Assembly (NCBI RefSeq): GCF_040239565.1
Contig: NZ_JBEHWS010000001.1
Span: 496,001 to 560,000 of the forward strand
Source of the DNA: Fulvimarina sp040239565
GTDB lineage: Bacteria > Pseudomonadota > Alphaproteobacteria > Rhizobiales > Rhizobiaceae
Length of the DNA: 64,000 nucleotides
Direction: 5' to 3'
In this document: positions 8,078 to 16,568 of the stretch, piece after piece
How positions within the stretch are numbered: position 1 is the stretch's first letter
Layout: the number at the start of each line of letters is the position of its first letter
Translations under genes and position numbers: made by a program
Notes under the pieces: generated by a model
Database searches by the model: none
Seen by the model: the letters and a program-made list of their open reading frames with translations, nothing else
Told to the model about the DNA's origin: nothing

Positions 8078-9109
8078 ATGAATTCGGTCCCGACACTTTC
8101 CGACGTTGCCAGAAAGGCCGGCGTATCTCTCGCCACCGTCGATCGAGTCATCAATGGAAGGCCGAACGTCAAGGCCCGTACGACCGACCGTGTTCGCGCC
8201 GCGATGGAGGAACTTGGCTACAGGCCGGACCCGCTGGCAGCCGGGCTCGCGCGCCGAAAGCGCTATCGCCTCGTCTATCTCCTTCCCGTCGGCCCGAACG
8301 CCTTCATGGTCGAGCTCGCGAACCAGATCAACGGCATGTCGGACTGGCTGTCGGGGAGCCGGGCTTCCGTCGAGACGGTCTATGCCGACGTCTTCGATCC
8401 GGGCACTCTGGCAAAGGCCATCGACGGGATCGATCGCGCGGTTGACGGCGCAGCGATCGTCGCTTTGGATCATCCTGAGGTTCGGGCGGCCATCGATCGG
8501 CTGACCGAAGACGGGGTTTCGGTCGTCACGCTCATTTCAGATGCACCCGCCTCGCGCCGCTCACGGTTCATCGGCATCGACAACCCCTCGGCCGGACGCA
8601 GCGCTGGCGCACTCGTCGGCCGGTTTTCGGGCGGGCGCACCGGTTCGGTTGCCGTGCTCGTCGGCTCGCTCTCCCTGCGTGATCACGTCGACCGTTGCTT
8701 CGGCTTCTCGCAGCTCATCGAGCGCAATTTTCCGCATCTCAAAATCCTGCCGGTTCAGGAGACCCGCGACGACCGCGGCCAGGCGGAGCGAGCGACGAGC
8801 GAGCTTCTCCGTACGCAGGACGATCTCGTCGGCCTTTACAATGCCGGCGGCGGCAATGTGGGCGTTGCGAAGGCGATCTGCGCCTTGAGCGGCCGGCAGC
8901 GGCCGGTAGTGATTGCCCATGAACTGACCCCGCGCTCGATCGAGGCTTTGAAAGAGGGCAGCTACGACGCGGTGCTCGCCCAGAATCCCGGTCACGAAGC
9001 GCGCTCGGCGGCGCGCATCCTGCTGGCCAGCGCAAACAGGACAAACGTGATCGAAGAGCAGGAGCGCATCCGCATCGACATCTTCATCCGTGAGAACTTG
9101 CCGGTCTGA
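8078..9109 (+). CDS. LacI-family transcriptional regulator
   Basis: A 343-residue regulator. The N-terminal LacI helix-turn-helix is unmistakable (TLSDVARKAGVSLATVDRVI, hinge helix ending in ELGYRPDPLAAGLARRK). The remainder is a sugar-binding periplasmic-protein-like domain (YLLPVGPNAFMVELANQ, FIGIDNPSAGRSAGALVGRF, DLVGLYNAGGGNVGVAKAI). It lies immediately upstream of the isomerase-dehydrogenase-ABC operon and two similar palindromes flank it, so it is the likely repressor of that operon. A start 21 nt upstream (8057) is also possible; 8078 gives the usual spacing before the helix-turn-helix. Confidence 0.9.
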   Translation: MNSVPTLSDVARKAGVSLATVDRVINGRPNVKARTTDRVRAAMEELGYRPDPLAAGLARRKRYRLVYLLPVGPNAFMVELANQINGMSDWLSGSRASVETVYADVFDPGTLAKAIDGIDRAVDGAAIVALDHPEVRAAIDRLTEDGVSVVTLISDAPASRRSRFIGIDNPSAGRSAGALVGRFSGGRTGSVAVLVGSLSLRDHVDRCFGFSQLIERNFPHLKILPVQETRDDRGQAERATSELLRTQDDLVGLYNAGGGNVGVAKAICALSGRQRPVVIAHELTPRSIEALKEGSYDAVLAQNPGHEARSAARILLASANRTNVIEEQERIRIDIFIRENLPV

Positions 9110-9125
9110 ACTGTTCGTGAGGTCG

Positions 9126-9143
9126 TTGATGTGCGCCCTTCAA
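9126..9143. promoter_or_regulatory. 18-bp palindrome, candidate LacI-family operator O2
   Basis: TTGATGTGCGCCCTTCAA matches 14 of 18 positions of the palindrome at 8038-8055 and keeps the TTGA...GCGC...TCAA frame. It sits 102 nt before the first gene of the sugar operon and 17 nt after the LacI stop. Its own symmetry is weaker (7 of 9). Confidence 0.5.
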
Positions 9144-9244
9144 AAGCAGGGCTGCCTGTGCAAGTCTCGCTGAAAATGATGCGACCCGCGGCGGCTGGCT
9201 GACGGGTCCAGCCGCAAAGTGGGCGGCAGCCTGGGAGGACAAGC

Positions 9245-10303
9245 ATGCAGACGATCAAGGGGCCGGGCATTTTCCTCGCCCAGTTCGCCGGTGACGACGC
9301 GCCGTTCAACGATTTTTCCTCGATCTGCCGCTGGGCGGCTGGGCACGGTTACAAGGGCGTGCAGGTGCCCACCTGGGATGCCCGGCTGTTCGATCTCGCC
9401 AAGGCCGCCGACTCCAAAGATTATTGCGACGAGGTGACGGGCATTGCCCGAGAGGCCGGCGTCGAGATTACCGATCTGTCGACCCATCTGCAGGGGCAGC
9501 TGGTCGCCGTCCATCCGGCCTTCGACGAGGCCTTCGAAGGGTTCGCCGCTCCGGAAGTGCGCGGCAATCCGAAGGCGCGGCAGGAATGGGCGGTGAACCA
9601 GCTCATGATGGCCGCGAAGGCTTCGGCCCATTTCGGTTTCAAGAGCCACGTCACCTTCCCCGGCGCGCTCGCCTGGCCCTTCCTCTACCCCTGGCCGCAG
9701 CGCCCGGCCGGCCTGATCGACACCGCCTTCGAGGAACTCGCCAAGCGCTGGGTGCCGATCCTGAATGCCTTCGACGAGGCGGACTGCGATGTCGGCTATG
9801 AAATCCATCCGGGAGAGGATGTCTTCGACGGGGCGACCTTCGAGATGTTCCTGGAGGCGGCCGGCAACCATCCGCGCCTTCAGATCAATTACGATCCCTC
9901 CCACTTCGTGCTGCAGCAGCTCGACTATGTCGGCTTCATCGACGTCTATCACGAGCGCATCTGCGCCTTTCATGTGAAGGACGCCGAGTTCAATCCGACG
10001 GCCCGGCAGGGCGTCTATTCCGGCTTCCAGCCCTGGACGAAGCGCGCCGCCCGCTTCCGTTCGCTCGGCGACGGACAGGTCGATTTCTCCGCGATCTTCT
10101 CCAAGATGGCGGAATACGGCTATGCCTCCTGGGCCGTTCTCGAATGGGAATGCTGCCTGAAAAGTCCTGAACAGGGGGCCGCCGAGGGTGCGCCCTTCAT
10201 CTCGCATCACATCATCGAAACAACCGACAAGGCCTTTGACGACTTCGCATCCGGGGGAACGGACGAAGCCGCCAACAGGCGCATGCTCGGCATCACGGAA
10301 TAG
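9245..10303 (+). CDS. Sugar phosphate isomerase/epimerase-type TIM-barrel protein
   Basis: A 352-residue xylose-isomerase-like TIM barrel (AP-endonuclease family 2 fold). Metal-binding positions are visible in VGYEIHPGEDVFDG (Glu), QINYDPSHFVLQQLDYVGFI (Asp, His), ICAFHVKDAEF (His) and ASWAVLEWECC (Glu). It is longer than simple ketose epimerases (about 290 residues). The substrate cannot be read from sequence. Pairing with a Gfo/Idh/MocA dehydrogenase and a sugar ABC importer suggests oxidation of a sugar followed by isomerisation or elimination by this enzyme (inference). Confidence 0.85.
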   Translation: MQTIKGPGIFLAQFAGDDAPFNDFSSICRWAAGHGYKGVQVPTWDARLFDLAKAADSKDYCDEVTGIAREAGVEITDLSTHLQGQLVAVHPAFDEAFEGFAAPEVRGNPKARQEWAVNQLMMAAKASAHFGFKSHVTFPGALAWPFLYPWPQRPAGLIDTAFEELAKRWVPILNAFDEADCDVGYEIHPGEDVFDGATFEMFLEAAGNHPRLQINYDPSHFVLQQLDYVGFIDVYHERICAFHVKDAEFNPTARQGVYSGFQPWTKRAARFRSLGDGQVDFSAIFSKMAEYGYASWAVLEWECCLKSPEQGAAEGAPFISHHIIETTDKAFDDFASGGTDEAANRRMLGITE

Positions 10304-10314
10304 GGAGGCTGGAC

Positions 10315-11496
10315 ATGGCTATCGAAGGACGCGACGACAAACGCGGCCGGCGCATCCGGCTCGGCATGGTGGGCGGCGGACAGGGCGCTTTCATCGGGGC
10401 GGTCCATCGCATGGCGGCCCGGATCGACGACCGGTTCGAGCTTGTCGCCGGCGCTCTCTCCTCGACACCGGAAAAGGCGAAGGCCTCGGCCGTCGAGATC
10501 GGGCTCGATCCGGCCCGCAGCTACGGCTCCTATGAGGAGATGGCAAAAGCCGAGAAGGAGCGTGAGGACGGCATCGAGGCGGTGGCGATCGTTACGCCCA
10601 ACCACATGCACTTCCCCGTCGCGAAGACCTTCCTCGAAGCCGGCTATCACGTCATCTGCGACAAGCCGGTGACCACAACGAAGGACGAGGCCGAGAAGCT
10701 CGGCGAGATCGTCAAGCGCTCGGGCAAGGCCTTCGCGCTGACGCACAATTACACCGGCTATCCGATGATCCGGCAGGCCCGGGCGATGATCGATGCCGGC
10801 GAACTCGGCGCGATCCGGCTCGTGAAGGCCGAATACATTCAGGATTTCCTCGCAACCAAGGTGGAGGACACCGGGTCCAAGCAGGCGGCGTGGCGCGTCG
10901 ATCCGGAAAAGGCCGGCGCGGGCGGCACGATCGGCGATGTGGGCACCCACGCCTTCAACCTCGCCTGCTTCGCGACCGGGCTCACGGTCGACAGTCTCGC
11001 CTGCGATCTGACGAGTTTCGGCGAAGGCCGCGTCCTAGACGACAACGCCCAGATGCTCCTTCGCTTCAAGGAGCGCGACGGCGTTTCCGCAAAGGGTTCG
11101 CTCTGGGCGAGCCAGGTCGCGGTCGGCCACGAGAACGGGCTCTCGCTCGTCATCGTCGGCACAAAGGGCGGCCTTTTTTGGCATCAGGAGGACCCGAACA
11201 AGCTCTGGTTCACGCGGATCGGCGAGCCCAAACAGCTGCTGACCCGCGCCGGTGCCGGCGGCCTCGACGCCGCGAACCGCGTCACGCGCGTACCCGCCGG
11301 ACACCCCGAAGGCTATCTCGAAGGCTTCGCTACGCTTTACGCGGAAGCCGCCGACCTCATCGCTGCGCTCGACGAGGGCCGCGCCCCGCCGGAGGGCCTC
11401 CGCGTCGTCACCATCGAGGATGGGATAGAAGGGATGGCCTTCATCGAGGCCTGCGTGAAATCGTCGAAGGCGGACGGCGCATGGACGAAGCTGTGA
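10315..11496 (+). CDS. Gfo/Idh/MocA-family NAD(P)-dependent sugar oxidoreductase
   Basis: A 393-residue two-domain dehydrogenase. The N-terminal Rossmann fold has LGMVGGGQGAFIGAVHR and the family EKP-like motif appears as YHVICDKPVTTTKDEAE, where the Lys is catalytic. The C-terminal domain contains GTIGDVGTHAFNLACFATG with the catalytic Asp/His pair. This subgroup oxidises a ring hydroxyl, often C3, of sugars or inositols with NAD(P). It follows the isomerase gene by 11 nt and precedes the ABC ATPase by 10 nt. The exact sugar is unknown. Confidence 0.9.
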   Translation: MAIEGRDDKRGRRIRLGMVGGGQGAFIGAVHRMAARIDDRFELVAGALSSTPEKAKASAVEIGLDPARSYGSYEEMAKAEKEREDGIEAVAIVTPNHMHFPVAKTFLEAGYHVICDKPVTTTKDEAEKLGEIVKRSGKAFALTHNYTGYPMIRQARAMIDAGELGAIRLVKAEYIQDFLATKVEDTGSKQAAWRVDPEKAGAGGTIGDVGTHAFNLACFATGLTVDSLACDLTSFGEGRVLDDNAQMLLRFKERDGVSAKGSLWASQVAVGHENGLSLVIVGTKGGLFWHQEDPNKLWFTRIGEPKQLLTRAGAGGLDAANRVTRVPAGHPEGYLEGFATLYAEAADLIAALDEGRAPPEGLRVVTIEDGIEGMAFIEACVKSSKADGAWTKL

Positions 11497-11506
11497 GAAG
11501 AGCTGC

Positions 11507-13024
11507 ATGAGCGCCCGTCCCGCCCCGATCCTCGAAGCTCGGCAGGTCCGCAAGTCCTTCGGTCCGGTCGAAGTTCTGCACGGCGTCGACTTCGCGCTGC
11601 GGCCTGGCGAAGTCCATGCGCTCGTCGGCGAGAACGGGGCGGGCAAATCGACGCTGATGAAGTGCCTCACCGGTTATCAGCCGGTCTCGGGCGGGAGAAT
11701 CCTGCTCGACGGCGAGCCGGTCACTTTCGCCTCCAGCGACGAAGCCGAAAACCGGGGCGTCGTCCTCATCCACCAGGAGTTCAACCTCGCCGAGCAGCTT
11801 TCGGCGGAAGCGAACATCTTTCTCGGGCGCGAGGTGAAGAAGGGTTTCTTCCTCGACTGGAAGCACATGCGCCAGCGCGCCTCCGCGCTGCTCGAAGAAC
11901 TCGCGACCCCGGTCGACACCCGCCGCCCGGTCTCCTCGCTGTCCGTCTCCCAGAAGCAGATGGTCGAGATCGCCAAGGCGCTCGCCCGCAATGCCCGCGT
12001 CCTCGTGATGGACGAGCCGACGGCCGTTCTGACGACCCGCGAGGCCAAGGTGCTCTTCGAGCAGATCGAACGCCTGAAGTCGGAAGGCGTCGCAATCCTC
12101 TACACATCCCACAAGCTCGACGAGATCGCGGCCCTCGCCGACGAGGTGACCGTCCTGCGCGACGGCTCCTTCATCTCCAATCGCCCCGCCCGCGAGACAG
12201 ACGCTGACCGGATGGCCCGCGACATGGTGGGCCGTGAGCTGAGCGATCTCTTCCCGGAAAAGACCGCGCCCCGCACCGAGGCACCGGCTCTCGAAATCTC
12301 CGGCTTCTCCGTGCCGGGCTATGTCGAGGATATCTCCTTCAAGCTAGCCAAGGGAGAGGTGCTCGGCTTTGCCGGGCTCGTCGGGGCCGGCCGCACCGAG
12401 CTGATGGAAGGCATCATGGGCCTTCGCGAAAATTCCGGCAAGATCCGGCGCGATGGCAAGGATATAAAGATCGCAAGCCCGCGCGACGCCGTCGGCCACG
12501 GCCTTTCCTATCTGACGGAAGACCGCAAGGGCCGCGGCCTTCTCCTCAAATACGGGATGCGCGAGAACCTCACCCTTCTAGGCCTCGACCGCTTTTCCAA
12601 GCTCTTCGTCGACGAGGCCGCCGAGAAGACCGCGCTCGAGGAGGCGATCAAGCGCTTCGACATCCGCGCCGCCTCCCGCGAGGGCCCAGTCGGCAATCTC
12701 TCCGGCGGCAACCAGCAGAAGCTGCTTCTCGCCAAGACCATGCTCGTCGACCCGGAGATCGTCATCCTCGACGAGCCGACGCGCGGCATCGACATCGGCA
12801 CGAAGCAGCAGATCTACCGCTTCATCCACGATCTCGCCGAAGAAGGCCGCGCCGTCATCGTGATCTCGTCGGAAATGTCGGAAGTGATCGGGCTCTGCCA
12901 CCGGGTCGTGGTCATGCGCTCGGGCCGCATCACCGGGGAACTCTCGGGCGATGCCATTACCGAGGAAGCCATCGTCCGCCGCGCCATGGGGCTCGATTCC
13001 GAACCGCTCGAAAAGGTCGCCTGA
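11507..13024 (+). CDS. Sugar ABC transporter ATP-binding protein (RbsA/MglA type)
   Basis: A 505-residue protein with two tandem ABC domains, the CUT2 layout. The first has Walker A GENGAGKST and Walker B VLVMDEPTAVL; its signature is the degenerate LSVSQKQ. The second has a degenerate Walker A (GLVGAGRTEL), signature LSGGNQQK and Walker B IVILDEPTRGIDIG, as usual for CUT2 transporters. It energises uptake through the permease encoded directly downstream (the start codon follows its stop without a gap). Confidence 0.95.
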   Translation: MSARPAPILEARQVRKSFGPVEVLHGVDFALRPGEVHALVGENGAGKSTLMKCLTGYQPVSGGRILLDGEPVTFASSDEAENRGVVLIHQEFNLAEQLSAEANIFLGREVKKGFFLDWKHMRQRASALLEELATPVDTRRPVSSLSVSQKQMVEIAKALARNARVLVMDEPTAVLTTREAKVLFEQIERLKSEGVAILYTSHKLDEIAALADEVTVLRDGSFISNRPARETDADRMARDMVGRELSDLFPEKTAPRTEAPALEISGFSVPGYVEDISFKLAKGEVLGFAGLVGAGRTELMEGIMGLRENSGKIRRDGKDIKIASPRDAVGHGLSYLTEDRKGRGLLLKYGMRENLTLLGLDRFSKLFVDEAAEKTALEEAIKRFDIRAASREGPVGNLSGGNQQKLLLAKTMLVDPEIVILDEPTRGIDIGTKQQIYRFIHDLAEEGRAVIVISSEMSEVIGLCHRVVVMRSGRITGELSGDAITEEAIVRRAMGLDSEPLEKVA

Positions 13025-14041
13025 ATGTCATCCGCCGAAACCGAAACCACAGCGGCCAAATCGAAGGGTAAGAGCGCCCCCCGCTTCGATCTCCATGTCT
13101 GGGGGCCGGTGATCGCTCTCATCGCGCTCATCCTCTTCGGGATGTCGCTCAACGACCAGTTCCTCTCCGCCGGCAATGTGACGAACGTTCTGGCGCGCTC
13201 CTCCTTCATCGGCATCATCGCCGTCGGGGCGACCTTCGTTATCACCATCGGCGGGCTCGACCTTTCGGTCGGCTCAATGTCGGCCTTCCTCGCGGGGCTG
13301 ACGATCATCGTCCTCAATGCCATGGTGCCTTCGCTCGGCATTTCGTGGGCGACGATCATCTTCGGCATGCTGGCATGCCTCGCCCTCGGCCTCTCCGCCG
13401 GTTTTCTCAACGGCATCCTCATCACAGCCGGGCGGATCGAGGCTTTCATCGTCACGCTCGGCACGCTCGGCATCTTCCGCTCGCTCGTCATCTGGCTGGC
13501 GGACGGAGGAACGCTGTCGCTCAATTTCGAGCTGCGCGAGGTCTACCGGCCGGTCTATTACGGCGGCCTTCTCGGCATCGCCTGGCCGATCATCATCTTC
13601 GCGCTCGTCGCGATCCTCGGTGAGATCGCCATGCGGAAGACCGCCTATGGCCGTCATGTGGCCGCCATTGGCTCCAACGATCAGGTCGCGCGCTATTCGG
13701 CGATCCCGGTCGAGCGCGTTCGCCTCATCACCTACATGCTGCAGGGTATGCTGGTGGGTGTCGCGACCATCATGTACGTGCCGCGCCTCGGCTCGGCATC
13801 CTCGACGACCGGCCTACTCTGGGAGCTCGAGGCGATTGCCGCCGTCATCATTGGCGGCACGGTGCTGAAAGGCGGCTTCGGCCGCGTCTGGGGAACCGTC
13901 ATCGGCGTTCTCATCCTCAGCCTCATCGACAACATTCTCAACCTGACGGATCTGGTCAGCCCCTATCTCAACGGGGCGATCCAGGGCGTCATCATCATCC
14001 TGGCCGTCGTTCTCCAGCGCGGCCGGAAAGGCGGCGCATGA
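13025..14041 (+). CDS. Sugar ABC transporter permease (RbsC type)
   Basis: A 338-residue membrane protein with 8-10 hydrophobic segments and CUT2 permease hallmarks: FVITIGGLDLSVGSMSAF, IEAFIVTLGTLGIFRSL, GRHVAAIGSNDQVARYSAI (the EAA-like cytoplasmic loop) and AVIIGGTVLKGGFGRVWG. The N-terminal 25 residues are hydrophilic. It starts immediately after the ATPase stop codon. It forms the homodimeric channel of the importer. Confidence 0.94.
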   Translation: MSSAETETTAAKSKGKSAPRFDLHVWGPVIALIALILFGMSLNDQFLSAGNVTNVLARSSFIGIIAVGATFVITIGGLDLSVGSMSAFLAGLTIIVLNAMVPSLGISWATIIFGMLACLALGLSAGFLNGILITAGRIEAFIVTLGTLGIFRSLVIWLADGGTLSLNFELREVYRPVYYGGLLGIAWPIIIFALVAILGEIAMRKTAYGRHVAAIGSNDQVARYSAIPVERVRLITYMLQGMLVGVATIMYVPRLGSASSTTGLLWELEAIAAVIIGGTVLKGGFGRVWGTVIGVLILSLIDNILNLTDLVSPYLNGAIQGVIIILAVVLQRGRKGGA

Positions 14042-14068
14042 AGCGTCACCACAACGGGAGGTACTGAC

Positions 14069-15031
14069 ATGAAGAAACTGACGAAACTGGCGGCCGGGCT
14101 CGGCCTTGCCGCAGCCCTTGCCATTCCGGGCGCGGCCATCGCGCAGGACGAGGAAGGCGCGACGATCGGCGTCTCCATTCCCGCCGCGACCCATGGGTGG
14201 ACCGGCGGCGTGAACTATCACGCACAGGCCGCCATCGACGAGCTGGAGGAGACCTATCCGAACCTCGACTTCGTCCTCTCCACCGCCGGGGATCCCGGCA
14301 AACAGGTTTCCGATCTCGAAGACATGCTGGCGACGCGTGATATCGATGCCCTCGTCATCCTGCCCTTCGAATCCGATCCGCTGACCGGCCCGGTCAAGCG
14401 CGTCGCCGATGCCGGAAAGTTCGTGACCGTCGTCGATCGCGGCCTCGCCCAGGAAGGCATCGAGGACCTCTACGTCGCGGGTGACAACACCGCTTTCGGC
14501 CGTGTTGCGGGCGAATACTTCGTCGAGAAGATGCCGGATGGCGGCAACATCGTCGTCCTGCGCGGCATCCCGACCACCATCGACAACGAGCGCGTCGAGG
14601 CCTTCCAGGCTGCGATCGAGGGCTCGGGCATCGAGGTCGTCGGCATGGAGCACGGCAACTGGAACCGCGACGAAGCCTTCGAGGTGATGCAGGACTTCCT
14701 GTCCCGCCATTCGGAGATCGACGCCGTCTGGGCTTCCGACGACGACATGGCGCTCGGCGCGATCGAAGCGATCAATCAGGCCGGTCGCGAGGGCGACATG
14801 TGGGTGCTCGGCGGTGCCGGCATGAAGCAGATCGTCGAGCGCGTGAAGAACGGCGACGAGATGATCCCGGCCGACGTAACCTATCCGCCGGCGATGATCG
14901 CCACCGCGATCCGTCTGACGGCCGATCGCTTCGTCTCCCAGGCCCCGATGGAAGGCCGTTTCATCATCGGCTCGGTGCTCATTACCCAGGAGAACGCCGA
15001 CCAGTACTACTATCCGGACTCGCCGTTCTAA
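14069..15031 (+). CDS. Sugar ABC transporter substrate-binding protein
   Basis: A 320-residue periplasmic binding protein of the ribose/galactose type. A Sec signal peptide (KLAAGLGLAAALAIPGAAIA, cleavage about residue 26) is followed by ATIGVSIPAATHGWTGGVNY, ALVILPFESDPLTGPVKRV and AVWASDDDMALGAIEAI. A GGGAGG site precedes the start. It ends in a TAA that also serves as one copy of the target duplication of the element inserted behind it. It determines the specificity of the importer; the ligand is unknown. Confidence 0.93.
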   Translation: MKKLTKLAAGLGLAAALAIPGAAIAQDEEGATIGVSIPAATHGWTGGVNYHAQAAIDELEETYPNLDFVLSTAGDPGKQVSDLEDMLATRDIDALVILPFESDPLTGPVKRVADAGKFVTVVDRGLAQEGIEDLYVAGDNTAFGRVAGEYFVEKMPDGGNIVVLRGIPTTIDNERVEAFQAAIEGSGIEVVGMEHGNWNRDEAFEVMQDFLSRHSEIDAVWASDDDMALGAIEAINQAGREGDMWVLGGAGMKQIVERVKNGDEMIPADVTYPPAMIATAIRLTADRFVSQAPMEGRFIIGSVLITQENADQYYYPDSPF

Positions 15032-15183
15032 GAGACCGTTTGAGAATTATTCGATCCAACAGGCAATGCCCGACATGCTCGCTTCGCCATCGACCTATGA
15101 AGTGCGGTAAGCTACTTCTAATACATCTGGGCCGGGTTGGCGGATGCCTGATCCTTGCGCCTTACGAATTCTCAAACGGACAC
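15032..15183. mobile_element. 152-bp MITE-like element with terminal inverted repeats
   Basis: The ends GAGACCGTTTGAGAATT (15032-15048) and the reverse complement of 15167-15183 (GTGTCCGTTTGAGAATT) match at 15 of 17 positions. The trinucleotide TAA flanks both sides (15029-15031 and 15184-15186), consistent with a 3-bp target duplication of the TNA type known for some IS5-family groups. There is no coding frame inside, so the element is non-autonomous. Assignment to the IS5 family is inference. The insertion lies exactly at the stop codon of the upstream gene and separates it from its terminator. Confidence 0.7.
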
Positions 15184-15205
15184 TAAGCGGCCAACCGAAG
15201 AACAG

Positions 15206-15236
15206 CGGAGCGGCGGCATCCGCCGCTCCGTCTTTT
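15206..15236 (+). terminator. Rho-independent terminator of the sugar ABC operon
   Basis: A perfect 11-bp GC-rich stem (CGGAGCGGCGG with CCGCCGCTCCG), a 3-nt loop (CAT) and the tail TCTTTT. It would originally have stood about 20 nt after the binding-protein stop and is now displaced by the inserted element. The remaining sequence to 15554 shows no convincing gene, repeat or RNA. Confidence 0.85.
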
Positions 15237-15554
15237 CCCGATATTTCCCGGCATTGGGCTTCGCTTTGAGACGGGACGTGAAAGATCAGGCTATCCCATT
15301 TGGCCGATGGCCTTTCATGCGAGGTGTTTCGACCGTCCAGATCGCTTTCATTTGGTGTGGATCGAGATCTGGGGTCGCGCTCGCTTGAGCGAGTTGAGAT
15401 GTGCCTTTAGCCAAGGCCAACAATGCCGGCGACAGCCATCGGTTACGCTCTCGAAGATAGCCAAGAGCGGGTGCTCAAGGATTTCCCGTAGTTGCTAAGC
15501 ATCCTGACGCCGGAGCCGCTTACCCGAGTGTTCGCAGCTTTTACGGAGGTACAC

Positions 15555-16568
15555 TCAGGAGCGCCCGCGCCAGATCTTCCAGCGGTGCGAGATCTCGCCG
15601 ACGATGCCGCGCCGGAATGCGAGCACGCAGAAGACGAAGACCGCGCCCTGAACGATGGTCGACACCGAGCCGATCTGGGCGAGTTCGTTCTGCAGCGTGA
15701 TGATGATCGTCGCGCCGACGAGGGGGCCGAGCATGGTGCCGATCCCGCCGAGAACCGCCATCAACACCACTTCGCCGCTCATCTGCCACTGAACGTCCGT
15801 CAGCGAGGCGAGCTGGAACACCATCACCTTGGTCGAGCCGGCAAGGCCCGAAAGAGCGGCCGATATGACAAAGGCCATAAGCTTGTAGCGGTCGGCGTCA
15901 TAGCCGAGGGAGATCGCCCGCGGCTCGTTCTCGCGGATCGATTTCAGCACCTGTCCGAAGGGCGAATGCACCGTGCGATAGATGATGAAGAGGCCGATGC
16001 AGAAGACGCCGAGGACGAGATAGTAGACGTTCATATTGCTCGACATGTCGATGATGCCGAAGAGATCGCGCCGCGGCACGCCCTGCAACCCGTCCTCACC
16101 GCCGGTGAACGGCGCCTGGAGGGCGACGAAATAAACCATCTGGGCGAGCGCCAGGGTGATCATCGCGAAATAGATGCCCTGCCTGCGTATCGCGAGGAGG
16201 CCCATGACGAGGCCCAGCAGTGCGCCGGCGGCCGTGCCCGCCAGAATGCCGAGTTCAGCGGTGAAGCCCAGCGATTGCAGGCAATAGCCTGCGACATAGG
16301 CGGACATGCCGAAGAAGGCGGCGTGGCCGAAGGAGAGGAGACCTGCAAAGCCGAGAAGCAGGTTGAAGGCCGCCGCGAAGAGCGCGAAGCACAGCACCTT
16401 CGCGACCATGACCGGATAGACGTAATGCGGGATGATCAACAGGGCGACGAGGCCGATCACCGCCCAGAGCCGGATATCGGTGAGGAGGCTAGCCGCGCCG
16501 CCGGACGACTTGCTGCCGGCCTTCGCATCGCTCGTCGTCTTGAAATCGGATTTGCTCGTATCGGTCAT
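15555..16568 (-). CDS. livM: Branched-chain amino acid-type ABC transporter permease LivM
   Basis: A 337-residue permease with about 10 hydrophobic segments and the LivM hallmarks NLLLGFAGLLSFGHAAFFGM, RRQGIYFAMITLALAQMV, PFGQVLKSIRENEPRAISLG and MAVLGGIGTMLGPLVGA. The start ATG overlaps the livH stop by 4 nt; a longer frame upstream would run inside livH. The N-terminal 35 residues are polar and Lys/Ser-rich. HAAT-family transporters carry amino acids but also urea and other amides. The closeness of allA makes a purine-derived amide conceivable (inference). Confidence 0.92.
   Translation of the reverse strand: MTDTSKSDFKTTSDAKAGSKSSGGAASLLTDIRLWAVIGLVALLIIPHYVYPVMVAKVLCFALFAAAFNLLLGFAGLLSFGHAAFFGMSAYVAGYCLQSLGFTAELGILAGTAAGALLGLVMGLLAIRRQGIYFAMITLALAQMVYFVALQAPFTGGEDGLQGVPRRDLFGIIDMSSNMNVYYLVLGVFCIGLFIIYRTVHSPFGQVLKSIRENEPRAISLGYDADRYKLMAFVISAALSGLAGSTKVMVFQLASLTDVQWQMSGEVVLMAVLGGIGTMLGPLVGATIIITLQNELAQIGSVSTIVQGAVFVFCVLAFRRGIVGEISHRWKIWRGRS

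Noticed and set aside
15307..15498. Possible 63-residue gene between the sugar operon and livM
   Set aside because: No ribosome site, no motif, unusual Cys/Arg composition; may be decayed DNA but nothing supports a gene.
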